A stretch of 13,831 bases of DNA from the NCBI GenBank assembly GCA_964638865.1, contig CAZXBG010000111.1:1-13831 (forward strand), given 5' to 3'. The stretch's first letter is position 1. The number at the start of each line of letters is the position of its first letter. This stretch comes from UBA7236 sp964638865. GTDB taxonomy: Bacteria; Bacteroidota; Bacteroidia; Chitinophagales; BACL12. A program made the translations under genes and the position numbers. The notes beneath the pieces are model-generated. The model was not told where the DNA came from and ran no database searches. It saw nothing but the letters and a program-made list of their open reading frames with translations. Shown piece by piece: positions 6,817-13,831 of the stretch.

Positions 6817-7211
6817 ATGACTAAGCGAAATAAAATTATTTATTGGGTAACTACAATTTGGCTTTCCTTAGGTTTCTTATCAAGCGGAATTGTACAATTA
6901 TTAAAAGTAGATTCAGAAATAGAATTTATTATAAATATGGGATATCCTATTTTTTTCTGCCATTGTTAGGTGTTTGGAAAATCTTGGGAGTAATTGCAGT
7001 ACTTATACCCAAATTCCCCTTAGTAAAGGAATGGGCTTATGCAGGCTTTTTCTTCACAATGTCGGGTGCAATATATTCGCATATGGCCTTAAGTCATACA
7101 ATAAGTGAAATAGCCCCTCCCCTTTTATTATTGGTTCTTACAGCAATATCCTGGTATTTAAGACCAACAAACAGAAAACTAATTATGAAAAATATCGCTG
7201 CAGATAATTAA
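6817..7211 (+). pseudogene. DoxX-like membrane protein split by a -1 base lesion in a T run
   Basis: From ATG 6817 the frame reads MTKRNKIIYWVTTIWLSLG, then a membrane segment through INMGYPIFF, but stops at TAG 6967-6969. The next frame, entered at CTG 6957, continues as LPLLGVWKILGVIAVLIPKF and runs through further hydrophobic segments to TAA 7209-7211. The joint falls in a run of seven T (6950-6956). One more T would give I-F-F-L-P-L-L-G and a 131-residue four-helix DoxX-like protein. Seen directly: the two halves and the T run. Known: DoxX-like genes often follow ArsR/SRPBCC pairs. Inferred: the gene is frameshifted, mis-sequenced or recoded. The heptamer T_TTT_TTC (6951-6957) has the classic -1 slippage form. 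The frame that opens at 6843 has an N-terminus unlike any membrane protein and should not be used. Confidence 0.85.
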
Positions 7212-7297
7212 CAATTAACGAGGTTGCTGTATTTTTGAATTAAACTGAAATTCCTCTCAATAACTACCTGATATGATAAAAGAAATGAAACGAAGAA

Positions 7298-7873
7298 ATG
7301 AAAAAATTAAATAATATCAAAAAGAAGTTGTCGCAGGAACAACAAAATGAAATTCTCAACGTGTTAAAAATCCGGTTTGAGAAATATCGTAAACGCCATA
7401 AAGATCTCGAATGGGAAAAAGTGCAGTCAAAACTTTTAACCAATCAGGAAAAATTATGGTCACTTGATCAAATGGAACAAACCGGTGGTGAACCTGCTGT
7501 TATTGCCTTTGACAAAAAAACAGGGGAATATATTTTTTATGATTGCGCTCCAGAAAGTCCAAAAGGCCGCAGAAGCATTTGTTACGACCATGAGGCGCTG
7601 GAATTAAGAAAAGAAAACAAACCGGAAAATAGTGCAAAAGAAATGGCCGCAGACATGGGAATTGAAATGTTAACGGAAGAGCAGTACCGCGAATTACAAA
7701 AACTTGGAAACTTTGATACTAAAACTTCAAGTTGGATAATAACGCCTCAAGACATTAGAAAACTGGGCGGTGCCCTCTTTGGTGATTACCGTTATAAAAC
7801 TGTTTTTATATATCACAATGGCGCAGAATCCTATTATGCAGCAAGAGGATTCCGTGGATCACTGAAGGTGTAA
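7298..7873 (+). CDS. DUF4256 domain-containing protein
   Basis: This 191-residue soluble protein has no signal peptide. It matches DUF4256 over its whole length. Recognisable segments are LWSLDQMEQTGGEPAV in the first half, then YIFYDCAPESPKGRRSICYD, then the long helix with MAADMGIEMLTEEQYRELQ. The end, FGDYRYKTVFIYHNGAESYY with ARGFRGSLKV, is a conserved closing module. No catalytic function is established for the family. It lies 86 bases after the DoxX-like gene and 31 bases before the real start of the YdeI-type gene, all in one direction, so it is probably part of the ArsR operon or its distal extension. A TATTTTTG box at 7230-7237 could start a second transcript, but no -33 element is visible. 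Confidence 0.92.
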   Translation: MKKLNNIKKKLSQEQQNEILNVLKIRFEKYRKRHKDLEWEKVQSKLLTNQEKLWSLDQMEQTGGEPAVIAFDKKTGEYIFYDCAPESPKGRRSICYDHEALELRKENKPENSAKEMAADMGIEMLTEEQYRELQKLGNFDTKTSSWIITPQDIRKLGGALFGDYRYKTVFIYHNGAESYYAARGFRGSLKV

Positions 7874-7904
7874 TTTAATATTAATGTACTTTAATAAATA
7901 TAAA

Positions 7905-8483
7905 ATGAATTCCAAAACTGATTTTTATTTTAATAAAAACAATAAGTGGCAACAAGAAATTAATAAATTGAGAATGATACTTCTCGATTGTGATCTTACA
8001 GAAGAATTGAAATGGGGTGTTCCTTGTTATACTTATAAAAAAAGTAACATTGTATTAATTCATATATTCAAAGATTATTGTGCACTTCTTTTTTTCAAAG
8101 GTGTTCTTTTAAAAGATACAAAAGGCATTCTTATTCAACAAACCAAGAATGTGCAAGTTGCACGCCAGATCAGGTTTACGGGTTTACAGCAAGTAGTTAA
8201 GCTGGAACGCACAATAAAGGCGTATATTTATGAAGCGATCGAATTAGAAATTGCAGGTATAAAAGCCCCATTAAAAAAAACGACCGAATACGAAATTCCC
8301 GAGGAGTTTCAAATTAAATTAAAAAAGATGCCTGCCCTAAAAATCGCATTTTATGCACTCACACCCGGCAGGCAAAGAGCTTATCTTCTTTATTTTTCAG
8401 CAGCAAAACAAACCAAAACAAGGGAAGCAAGGGTGGAAAAATATTTGAAACAAATTTTAAGTGGAAAGGGGTTGGAGGATTAG
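7905..8483 (+). CDS. YdeI/OmpD-associated family protein (DUF1801 plus OmdA)
   Basis: This 192-residue protein has two modules. The N-terminal DUF1801-like part reads MNSKTDFYFNKNNKWQQEI and then ELKWGVPCYTYKKSNIVLIH and YCALLFFKGVLL. The C-terminal OmdA part ends with ALTPGRQRAYLLYFSAAKQT, followed by KTREARVEKYLKQIL and a closing GLED. YdeI-type proteins have been linked to peptide or bacteriocin tolerance in enteric bacteria, but in Bacteroidota the role is unknown. An upstream in-frame ATG (7884) adds seven residues (MYFNKYK). I prefer 7905, because homologues as I recall them begin at MNxKxDFYF and because AATATAAA precedes it. It follows DUF4256 closely and is the last gene of the central same-strand block. 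Confidence 0.93.
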   Translation: MNSKTDFYFNKNNKWQQEINKLRMILLDCDLTEELKWGVPCYTYKKSNIVLIHIFKDYCALLFFKGVLLKDTKGILIQQTKNVQVARQIRFTGLQQVVKLERTIKAYIYEAIELEIAGIKAPLKKTTEYEIPEEFQIKLKKMPALKIAFYALTPGRQRAYLLYFSAAKQTKTREARVEKYLKQILSGKGLED

Positions 8484-8725
8484 CTTTTCGGAAATTTTTC
8501 AGGCTATGAATAAATAAATCAAATGGATAAATAAAGCATTTCACTATTAATTACGATACAAAATTATACATTTTCGTTTACAAGTTGAATAAAGAAATTT
8601 ATTAATTTTATAAGCCATTTGCTATAAAATCCAAAAAAACTTCGTCTCTAAAATAATAGATGATAAAAAGTAATGTATGCGAATAAAATTGATCCTTAAA
8701 ATAAGCCACTAATAAATTCTTAAAA

Positions 8726-9229
8726 ATGAAATATCTACCAAAAGAAACTCTAACCTTCAAAACAAACCTAAAAGAGGATGAAGTAATAACCCGCCTCGCC
8801 CACTCTATTGAACCAGAAAAATTAATCAGATCAGGCCTTTTTGGCTTCGGGGGTGCAAAACCTTACGAAGGCAAAATAACCGGTTATACTTTTAGTATAA
8901 AGAGAATCATAAAATACCGAAATTCCTTTTTACCGAGAATTATCGGGCAAGTTGAACGCGACATGCAGGGCACTTCCATAAAAGTAAAAGTGAGATTGCA
9001 AATTTTTGTCCTGGTATTTTTATTTGTCTGGTGCAGCGGCGCATTGATCGGTTTGTTTTTTATAGCAAAAAATGTAATTGTTAACAAAGCATTTGATCCC
9101 TGGTTTTTTATGCCAATTGGCATGTTGTTATTTGTTTATATACTCACAATTGCAGCGTTTAAATACGAAAGCAGTAAATCTAAAAAAGATCTGAAAACAC
9201 TTTTTGAAGCAGAAATGATAGAAGGATAA
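8726..9229 (+). CDS. Hypothetical membrane protein with two transmembrane helices
   Basis: This 167-residue protein has a soluble N-terminal 90 residues and two predicted membrane helices: about 92-114 (QIFVLVFLFVWCSGALIG...) and 126-145 (WFFMPIGMLLFVYILTIAAF). A short charged tail with SKSKKDLKTLFEAEM follows. The N-terminal domain contains GLFGFGGAKPYEGKITGYTF (37-56) and FLPRIIGQVERDMQGTSIKV. I know this arrangement (soluble beta-rich domain followed by a helical hairpin) from uncharacterised Bacteroidota proteins and have no function to offer. Both termini probably lie in the cytoplasm, because Lys- and Arg-rich segments flank the helices there. It is a single gene, 242 bases after the YdeI-type gene, and no promoter with correct spacing was found in that gap. 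Confidence 0.87.
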   Translation: MKYLPKETLTFKTNLKEDEVITRLAHSIEPEKLIRSGLFGFGGAKPYEGKITGYTFSIKRIIKYRNSFLPRIIGQVERDMQGTSIKVKVRLQIFVLVFLFVWCSGALIGLFFIAKNVIVNKAFDPWFFMPIGMLLFVYILTIAAFKYESSKSKKDLKTLFEAEMIEG

Positions 9230-9419
9230 AAAAATAACAAAGGTTAAAAACTTAAATCGTTTAAGAAATATAATTAGTTATGTTTAAAATTATTGCGTTC
9301 ATTTTGTATGTGTCAGGTTGTTTTCAAATTGCATCTTGTACTTTCATTTTCGAACCTTTGAATAAATCTGACATGATTTTCGCAAAAAATGTTCCCCTCC
9401 GTATGTTATTTTTGCCATT

Positions 9420-10757
9420 GTGCGCCACACAATCCCATCCCTCACAGAAAATACCTTTCTTAGGTATTTTAATTTTATTGCATTATACCTTGCTCAGGGC
9501 ATTCCCGAAGGCATGGCATTTTTTGGTATTCCGGCATGGATGGCCATGAATGGCAAATCACCAGGGGAAATTGGTGGTTTTGTTGCTGCAGTTGGACTTC
9601 CATGGAGTTTCAAAATACTGGTTGCTCCGCTCATGGACAGATTTACATTTTTACCGATGGGCAGAAGAAGACCCTGGGTTTTAATCGGACAATTAGGCTT
9701 AATATCCAGTTTTATTTTTATGGCTTTCGTTCCTGACCCGCTAAATAATTTATGGTTACTTACCATTGCAGGATTTACTGTTGGTTGTTTCGGAGCATTT
9801 CAGGATGTAGCAACCGATGGAATGGCTATAGATATCATCCCGACAAATCAACAGGCGAGAGCAAACGGATTTATGTGGGGATCTAAAATTATTGGCTCAT
9901 CTGCTTCATTAGCTCTTGGCAGTTGGCTGTTAAATCAATATGGTTTCAATACTGCAATTCTTTCTTTATCCTGTATTGTCGCTCTTATTATGCTGGCTCC
10001 TTTATGCTTAAGAGAACGACCCGGTGAAAAATTTTTCCCCTGGAGCAAAGGTGGCGCTTCACCGGAGACAGAAAAAATGCAATTAACCAATTGGCCGGTC
10101 ATCTTCAAATCATTATACAGTGTATTTACTTTACGCAATAGCCTTATACTCGGCGTTCTTCTTTTTGTAGCCCAGGGCTCTTATAATTATATAGCTACAC
10201 TTCTGCCAATTTTTACTGTTCAGGCACTTGGCTGGACGGACCAGGCTTTTTCTCAATATTTTGCAACTGCAAGCTTAATCGGTGGAATTACAGGTATGCT
10301 TATCGGAGGAATTTTAATAGATAAATTCGGGAAAATACGTATGATGAATATTTATTTTTTTTCATTCCTATTCCTCACTACAGGATTAGTTATTTTCAAT
10401 GAATTATGGAGTAACAACTGGTTTATTGCGAGTTTTATGTTTGTTTATCAGATATTATATGTATTTGCCTGCATAGGAATCTTCGCTATTGCAATGCAAT
10501 ATTGCTGGAAAAAGGTTTCTGCAAGCCAATTTACAATTTATATGACTATTGGCAATCTTGGCCGCTTAGCAGGTGCGAAAATAATTGGTCCCATGAAAAA
10601 TCAATTCATCTGGGAATATACGCTATTGTTATTTGCCGGATTAATATGCATCGCGTGGTTTGTATTGCAATTTCTGCGCACCGATAAGCATTTGAAACAT
10701 ATCGAAAATTTGGAAATTAAACAACCGGAAGCAGAACAAAAACCATTATTACACTGA
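9420..10757 (+). CDS. MFS transporter, AmpG/SLC33-like
   Basis: This 445-residue inner-membrane protein has about 12 hydrophobic helices of the major facilitator type. Family marks are the loop between helices 2 and 3 with Asp73-Arg74 and GRRRPW (81-86), and FGAFQDVATDGMAIDI in helix 4 (QDVATDG at 128-134), which is typical of the AmpG / acetyl-CoA transporter (SLC33) branch. AmpG imports muropeptides in Gram-negative bacteria, but the substrate here is not predictable. No ATG lies in frame upstream: a TGA at 9369-9371 closes the frame, and GTG 9420 is the first usable start that keeps the whole first helix (FLRYFNFIALYLAQGIPEG). A TATTTTTG box sits at 9407-9414, six bases before that GTG, which would make the message nearly leaderless. 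The overlapping frame from 9280 encodes nothing recognisable. Confidence 0.9.
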   Translation: MRHTIPSLTENTFLRYFNFIALYLAQGIPEGMAFFGIPAWMAMNGKSPGEIGGFVAAVGLPWSFKILVAPLMDRFTFLPMGRRRPWVLIGQLGLISSFIFMAFVPDPLNNLWLLTIAGFTVGCFGAFQDVATDGMAIDIIPTNQQARANGFMWGSKIIGSSASLALGSWLLNQYGFNTAILSLSCIVALIMLAPLCLRERPGEKFFPWSKGGASPETEKMQLTNWPVIFKSLYSVFTLRNSLILGVLLFVAQGSYNYIATLLPIFTVQALGWTDQAFSQYFATASLIGGITGMLIGGILIDKFGKIRMMNIYFFSFLFLTTGLVIFNELWSNNWFIASFMFVYQILYVFACIGIFAIAMQYCWKKVSASQFTIYMTIGNLGRLAGAKIIGPMKNQFIWEYTLLLFAGLICIAWFVLQFLRTDKHLKHIENLEIKQPEAEQKPLLH

Positions 10758-10951
10758 CAAAATTTTCCTTTAATGGAATGTCAATTTTCAATTTGCTGAT
10801 TTAAATCATTTATAGAAGCTTAGTTGGATTATAGCAAATAACTTTAATTTTTCATTAATGTTCCTTTAACCAAAATAGTTGCATTTTTATTGCGAGATAT
10901 TATTAAGTATCAATCCATTCATAAAAATAAATCAAACAAAAAATATTTGAA

Positions 10952-11389
10952 TTGAAATATTCCACAGAAATTGAAATCAACAAACCCATAAATGAGGTGA
11001 TTGGAATATTCGACAACCCCTACAATATGTCGAAATGGATGGAAGGCTTACAGAGTTTCGAGCACCTGAGTGGCTCTCCCGGATAAGCTGGAGCTAAATC
11101 GCGTTTGAAATTCAAAATGGGAAAACGCGAAATTGAAATGATTGAAACAATCAATACCCGAAACCTGCCTGATGAATTTAGCGGAAGCTATGAAGCCAAA
11201 GGCGTTTTCAACATTGTTAAAAATAGTTTTAAAAAAATATCCCCCACTAAAACAAAATATATAACAGAACAAGAATTCCAATTTAAAGGATTAATGAAGA
11301 TCATCGCATTTTTAATGCCAGGTGCATTTAAAAAACAATCAATTAAATACCAGGTCGATTTTAGAAATTTTGGAGAAAAACAAGTATAG
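10952..11389 (+). pseudogene. SRPBCC-family gene interrupted by in-frame TAA
   Basis: The frame begins at TTG 10952 as MKYSTEIEINKPINEV when initiated with Met, and continues IFDNPYNMSKWMEGLQSFEH to SGSPG. It meets TAA at 11084-11086 and then resumes at once with AGAKSRLKFKMGKREIEMIE. The end, YITEQEFQFKGLMKI to AFKKQSIKYQVDF, is the C-terminal helix region of an SRPBCC polyketide-cyclase-like protein. The read-through product would be about 145 residues, normal for the family. In relatives as I recall them, the position of the stop is a glutamine (CAA), so a single C-to-T change explains it. The ATG-started remainder at 11105 lacks the first strand and the two helices and could not fold as a full domain. 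The non-ATG start is a second sign of decay. It has no close partner gene. Confidence 0.75.
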
Positions 11390-11413
11390 AAAAAATTTCA
11401 CCTTTGAATTATT

Positions 11414-11576
11414 ATGAGTAATGAGTAATGAGTCAAATAAAACATTCAGCTTAGGAGAATCACTCACCAATTAATCAAGAGTCATTAGCCATGAGTAATG
11501 AATCATATAAAACATTCGGCTTAGAAGAGGCACTCTCCCCACTCACCACTCACCAAATAGTCAAGAGTCATTAGTC
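11414..11576. repeat. Heptamer and 70-base degenerate tandem repeats
   Basis: The patch opens with ATGAGTA-ATGAGTA-ATGAGT (11414-11433), a heptamer array. A 70-base unit (11421-11490) starts ATGAGTAATGA, contains ATAAAACATTCAGCTTAG and ends CAAGAGTCATTAG. It is repeated as an 86-base version (11491-11576) that carries 16 extra bases made of ACTCACC-like heptamers. ACATTCRGC occurs at 11442 and 11512, exactly 70 bases apart, and again at 11652, 140 bases on. Confidence 0.75.
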
Positions 11577-11620
11577 AGGAGTATAAAAAATCATCCATCG
11601 AAAATCAATCTCCTTTCTCA

Positions 11621-11635
11621 TCACTCATTACTCAT
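11621..11635. repeat. Inverted copy of the heptamer array
   Basis: TCACTCATTACTCAT is the inverse of ATGAGTAATGAGTGA. Its 13 bases ACTCATTACTCAT pair exactly with ATGAGTAATGAGT at 11414-11426. The two arms are about 195 bases apart and bracket the 70-base repeats, like the ends of a small non-coding repeat element. Confidence 0.55.
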
Positions 11636-11701
11636 TGCCTGCAGGTTATCGACATTCGGCATAGAAGAAGCCGGTCCGATACCCGATACCCCTTAAACAA
11701 A

Positions 11702-11732
11702 TTTGCCGTTTTAAAATTATCCACTATCTTTA
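11702..11732 (+). promoter_or_regulatory. Promoter of the S9A peptidase gene
   Basis: TTTG (11702-11705) and TATCTTTA (11725-11732) are 19 bases apart. This fits the Bacteroidota TTTG-N19-21-TAnnTTTG consensus with one mismatch (last G to A). Transcription would begin near 11739, giving a leader of about 14 bases. Confidence 0.55.
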
Positions 11733-11752
11733 TTTCCATAAACTAAATTTTT

Positions 11753-13831
11753 ATGAAAAAATATTTTTTAATTGCTTTTGCAATCCTCACATACTTTCAA
11801 CCTATAAAGGCACAAATAGAAGACCCATATCTCTGGCTTGAAGAGGTAGATAGCAAAGAATCAATGGATTTTGTTACTAAACAAAATAAAACAACCTTCG
11901 ACATACTGAGTCAGCAAAAAGAATATCAGAGTATTTATAATAAAAGTTTAGAGATTTATAATTCTACGGATCGAATTGTTTACCCAACTATGAAAGGCGA
12001 ATATATTTATAACTTTTGGCAAGATAAAGAACATGAAAGAGGCATTTGGCGACGTACTATGCGTGGTAGTTACCTGAGTGGAAATCCACAATGGGAAATT
12101 TTATTGGATATAGATGCCATGGCTGCAAAAGATAATATTAAATGGGTATATAAAGGCGCTGAAGGATTGTATCCTAATTACGACAGGTTTCTTGTAAGCT
12201 TGTCAAATGGTGGTGGCGATGCTGTTACAACAAGAGAATATGATGTGGATACTAAATCATTTATTGATGGTGGTTTTTTTGTGGATGAAGCGAAAGGAGG
12301 TGTAAGTTATTTAGATGAAAATACGTTGATAGTAGCATCTGATTTCGGCGAGGGAACTATGACAACCTCAGGCTACCCGCGACAGGTTAAACTATGGAAA
12401 AGAGGAACTTTATTAAAGGATGCTCCCATTATTTATGAAGGAAATCAGGCAGATGTTGGAACCTGGGGAGGAATGATGCGTGATGGTGAGAAGAAATATA
12501 CTGTCATTACCAGGGCCATGACTTTTTATACTACCGAAACAAATGTATGGTTAAACAATAAAATAATAAAACTTGATATACCACAGGATTGTAATATAAA
12601 TACACTGCTAAATGATCAACTAATAGTTTCTTTAAAATCTGATTGGGAAGTTGCAGGTTATACCTTTCAACAAGGCGACTTGATAAGTATGAATTTAACT
12701 TCACTTTTAAAAGGTAATAAAAGTATACAATTAATCTATCGACCCGACGAATTTTCAAGTATTTCAGGTATATCTGCGACACAAAATAAATTGATTGTAA
12801 CGCTGGTAACGAATGTGAAAAGTCAAATGTATATCTACACCTTCGCAAACGACGACTGGAAAAAAGAAAAAGTAAATGCTCCCGATTTCGGAACAATTTA
12901 TACAATTGATGCGGATGAATTTTCAGATACCTATTTTTTCAATTTTACAAATTTTCTTACACCAACTTCTTTATATATAGCTGATGCAAGTAATAATAGT
13001 GTAAAACTTTTCAGATCATTACCTGCATACTTTGATGCAGGTAAATATAAAGTGGAACAGTTTAAAGCCAAATCCACTGATGGAACAATGGTTCCATATT
13101 TTGTTGTTTCGTCCAAAACAATAGAAAATAATGGCAAAAACCCAACTTTGTTATATGCATATGGTGGATTTGAATCATCCTCACAACCATTTTATTCCGG
13201 AACCATCGGAAACGCCTGGTTAGAAAACGGTGGTGTATATGTATTAGCTAATATCCGCGGCGGTGGAGAATTTGGTCCGAAATGGCACCAGGCAGGATTA
13301 AAAGAAAAAAGGCAAAATGTTTATGATGATTTTCATTCTGTAGCAGAAGATCTTATTACTCGAAAAATAACCTCGCCTCCACACCTTGGTATTATGGGTG
13401 GAAGTAATGGCGGATTATTAGTTGGAGTTGCATTTACGCAACGACCCGATTTATATAATGCAGTAGTTTGCCAGGTGCCATTGCTGGATATGTACCGATA
13501 TAACAAATTATTAGCCGGTGCAAGCTGGATGGGTGAATATGGAAATCCTGATATTGCGGAAGAATGGGAATACATTAAAAAATATTCTCCCTATCAAAAT
13601 CTAAAACCAAATACGAAATATCCTGAAGTATTTTTCACAACATCAACACGCGACGACCGTGTTCATCCCGGACATGCTCGTAAAATGGTTGCAAAAATGA
13701 ATGCTATGGGATATAAAGTATATTATTATGAAAATATAGAAGGCGGTCATGCCGGTTCCTCTACAAATGAACAAAGGGCAAGATCTGCAGCTTTGGAATA
13801 TTCGTATTTATTGATGAAATTGAAGAATTGA
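11753..13831 (+). CDS. Secreted prolyl oligopeptidase family serine peptidase (S9A)
   Basis: This 692-residue exported serine peptidase cleaves after proline in short peptides. The signal peptide is MKKYFLIAFAILTYFQPIKA, with cleavage likely after Ala20. The mature start IEDPYLWLEEV is the family's opening motif. Residues up to about 420 form the seven-bladed propeller that limits access to small peptides. The C-terminal alpha/beta-hydrolase domain carries GGSNGG (549-554) with nucleophile Ser551, the acid in TSTRDDRVHPGH (Asp634/Asp635), and His666 in GGHAGSS. TLLYAYGGFE and NIRGGGEFGPKWH are further S9A hallmarks. All catalytic residues are present and the length is normal for S9A. The ATG at 11753 gives the full signal peptide and follows A/T-rich DNA. 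The stop is the last codon of the window, so the gene is complete. The likely location is periplasmic, with a role in peptide scavenging. Confidence 0.97.
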   Translation: MKKYFLIAFAILTYFQPIKAQIEDPYLWLEEVDSKESMDFVTKQNKTTFDILSQQKEYQSIYNKSLEIYNSTDRIVYPTMKGEYIYNFWQDKEHERGIWRRTMRGSYLSGNPQWEILLDIDAMAAKDNIKWVYKGAEGLYPNYDRFLVSLSNGGGDAVTTREYDVDTKSFIDGGFFVDEAKGGVSYLDENTLIVASDFGEGTMTTSGYPRQVKLWKRGTLLKDAPIIYEGNQADVGTWGGMMRDGEKKYTVITRAMTFYTTETNVWLNNKIIKLDIPQDCNINTLLNDQLIVSLKSDWEVAGYTFQQGDLISMNLTSLLKGNKSIQLIYRPDEFSSISGISATQNKLIVTLVTNVKSQMYIYTFANDDWKKEKVNAPDFGTIYTIDADEFSDTYFFNFTNFLTPTSLYIADASNNSVKLFRSLPAYFDAGKYKVEQFKAKSTDGTMVPYFVVSSKTIENNGKNPTLLYAYGGFESSSQPFYSGTIGNAWLENGGVYVLANIRGGGEFGPKWHQAGLKEKRQNVYDDFHSVAEDLITRKITSPPHLGIMGGSNGGLLVGVAFTQRPDLYNAVVCQVPLLDMYRYNKLLAGASWMGEYGNPDIAEEWEYIKKYSPYQNLKPNTKYPEVFFTTSTRDDRVHPGHARKMVAKMNAMGYKVYYYENIEGGHAGSSTNEQRARSAALEYSYLLMKLKN

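Larger units (their letters stand above)
11390..11752. other. Repeat-rich intergenic stretch before the peptidase
   Basis: No gene is visible in these 363 bases. The first 190 bases hold degenerate heptamer repeats and a 70-base unit (listed separately). Bases 11636-11680 hold a PstI/SbfI-like palindrome CCTGCAGG (11638-11645), a third ACATTCGGC element, and the doublet CCGATACCCGATACC. The last 60 bases hold the peptidase promoter. Confidence 0.6.

Noticed and set aside
9280..9549. 89-codon ORF with a signal-peptide-like start (MFKIIAFILYVSGCFQIASC)
   Set aside because: It overlaps the first 130 bases of the MFS gene out of frame, and its second half is clearly the MFS sequence read in the wrong frame. 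The lipoprotein-like start is probably chance.
4681..11389. Reassignment of TAA to an amino acid as an explanation for the interrupted genes
   Set aside because: TAA ends many intact genes in the same window, and the two interrupted positions would need different amino acids. The third lesion is a frameshift.
11414..11680. CRISPR array
   Set aside because: The repeats are irregular in length, nearly contiguous and made of heptamers. There are no uniform repeats with unique spacers and no cas genes nearby.

Overview
The window looks like a chromosomal stretch from a member of the Bacteroidota, probably a Chitinophagales- or Sphingobacteriales-like lineage. The DNA is AT-rich and Shine-Dalgarno sequences are almost absent, with A-rich leaders instead. 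Bacteroidota-type promoters (TTTG, about 20 bases, TAnnTTTG) can be seen before some genes. The protein families are also typical of the phylum: DUF4256, YdeI-type, short AraC-type regulators with an HMA-like N-terminus, Reg_prop propellers, LxxC lipoproteins and a secreted S9A prolyl oligopeptidase. These assignments come from reading the translations, not from a search.

Layout. Bases 1-576 hold no convincing gene. A two-gene unit follows (577-1360): a small IWMDH-type protein, possibly baeRF-like, and a very acidic protein. A 612-base gene-poor stretch leads to an AraC-type regulator (1973-2533). A PhnA-like zinc-ribbon protein (2661-3221, minus strand) converges on it and is the only convincing minus-strand gene. 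Next come a small lipoprotein (3449-3988), a DUF1801 protein (4138-4563) and a beta-propeller lipoprotein whose signal peptide is cut by an in-frame TAA (4681-5841). The central block (6013-8483) is an apparent operon: an ArsR-type repressor, an AHSA1-type SRPBCC protein, a DoxX-like membrane protein broken by a one-base shortfall in a T run, DUF4256 and a YdeI/DUF1801 protein. It has a strong promoter and two copies of a likely operator. After it come a two-helix membrane protein (8726-9229), an AmpG-like MFS transporter that needs a GTG start (9420-10757), a second SRPBCC gene split by a TAA (10952-11389), a patch of degenerate heptamer and 70-base repeats (11414-11680), and a complete S9A peptidase ending at the last base (11753-13831).

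How the genes fit together. The clearest module is the self-regulated ArsR/SRPBCC/DoxX set. The ArsR protein lacks the usual metal-binding cysteine pair, so it probably senses something other than arsenic, and the palindromes at its promoter suggest autorepression. Most other genes are single units of accessory or envelope function.

Most unusual is that three genes carry one simple lesion each while their remaining sequence reads as good protein: TAA in a signal peptide, a T-run frameshift, and TAA in an SRPBCC gene. They may be recent pseudogenes, recoding sites (the DoxX slip site reads T_TTT_TTC, a classic -1 heptamer) or residual assembly errors. I found no CRISPR array, complete tRNA or rRNA, insertion sequence or phage gene, and no clear new defence or biosynthetic system.
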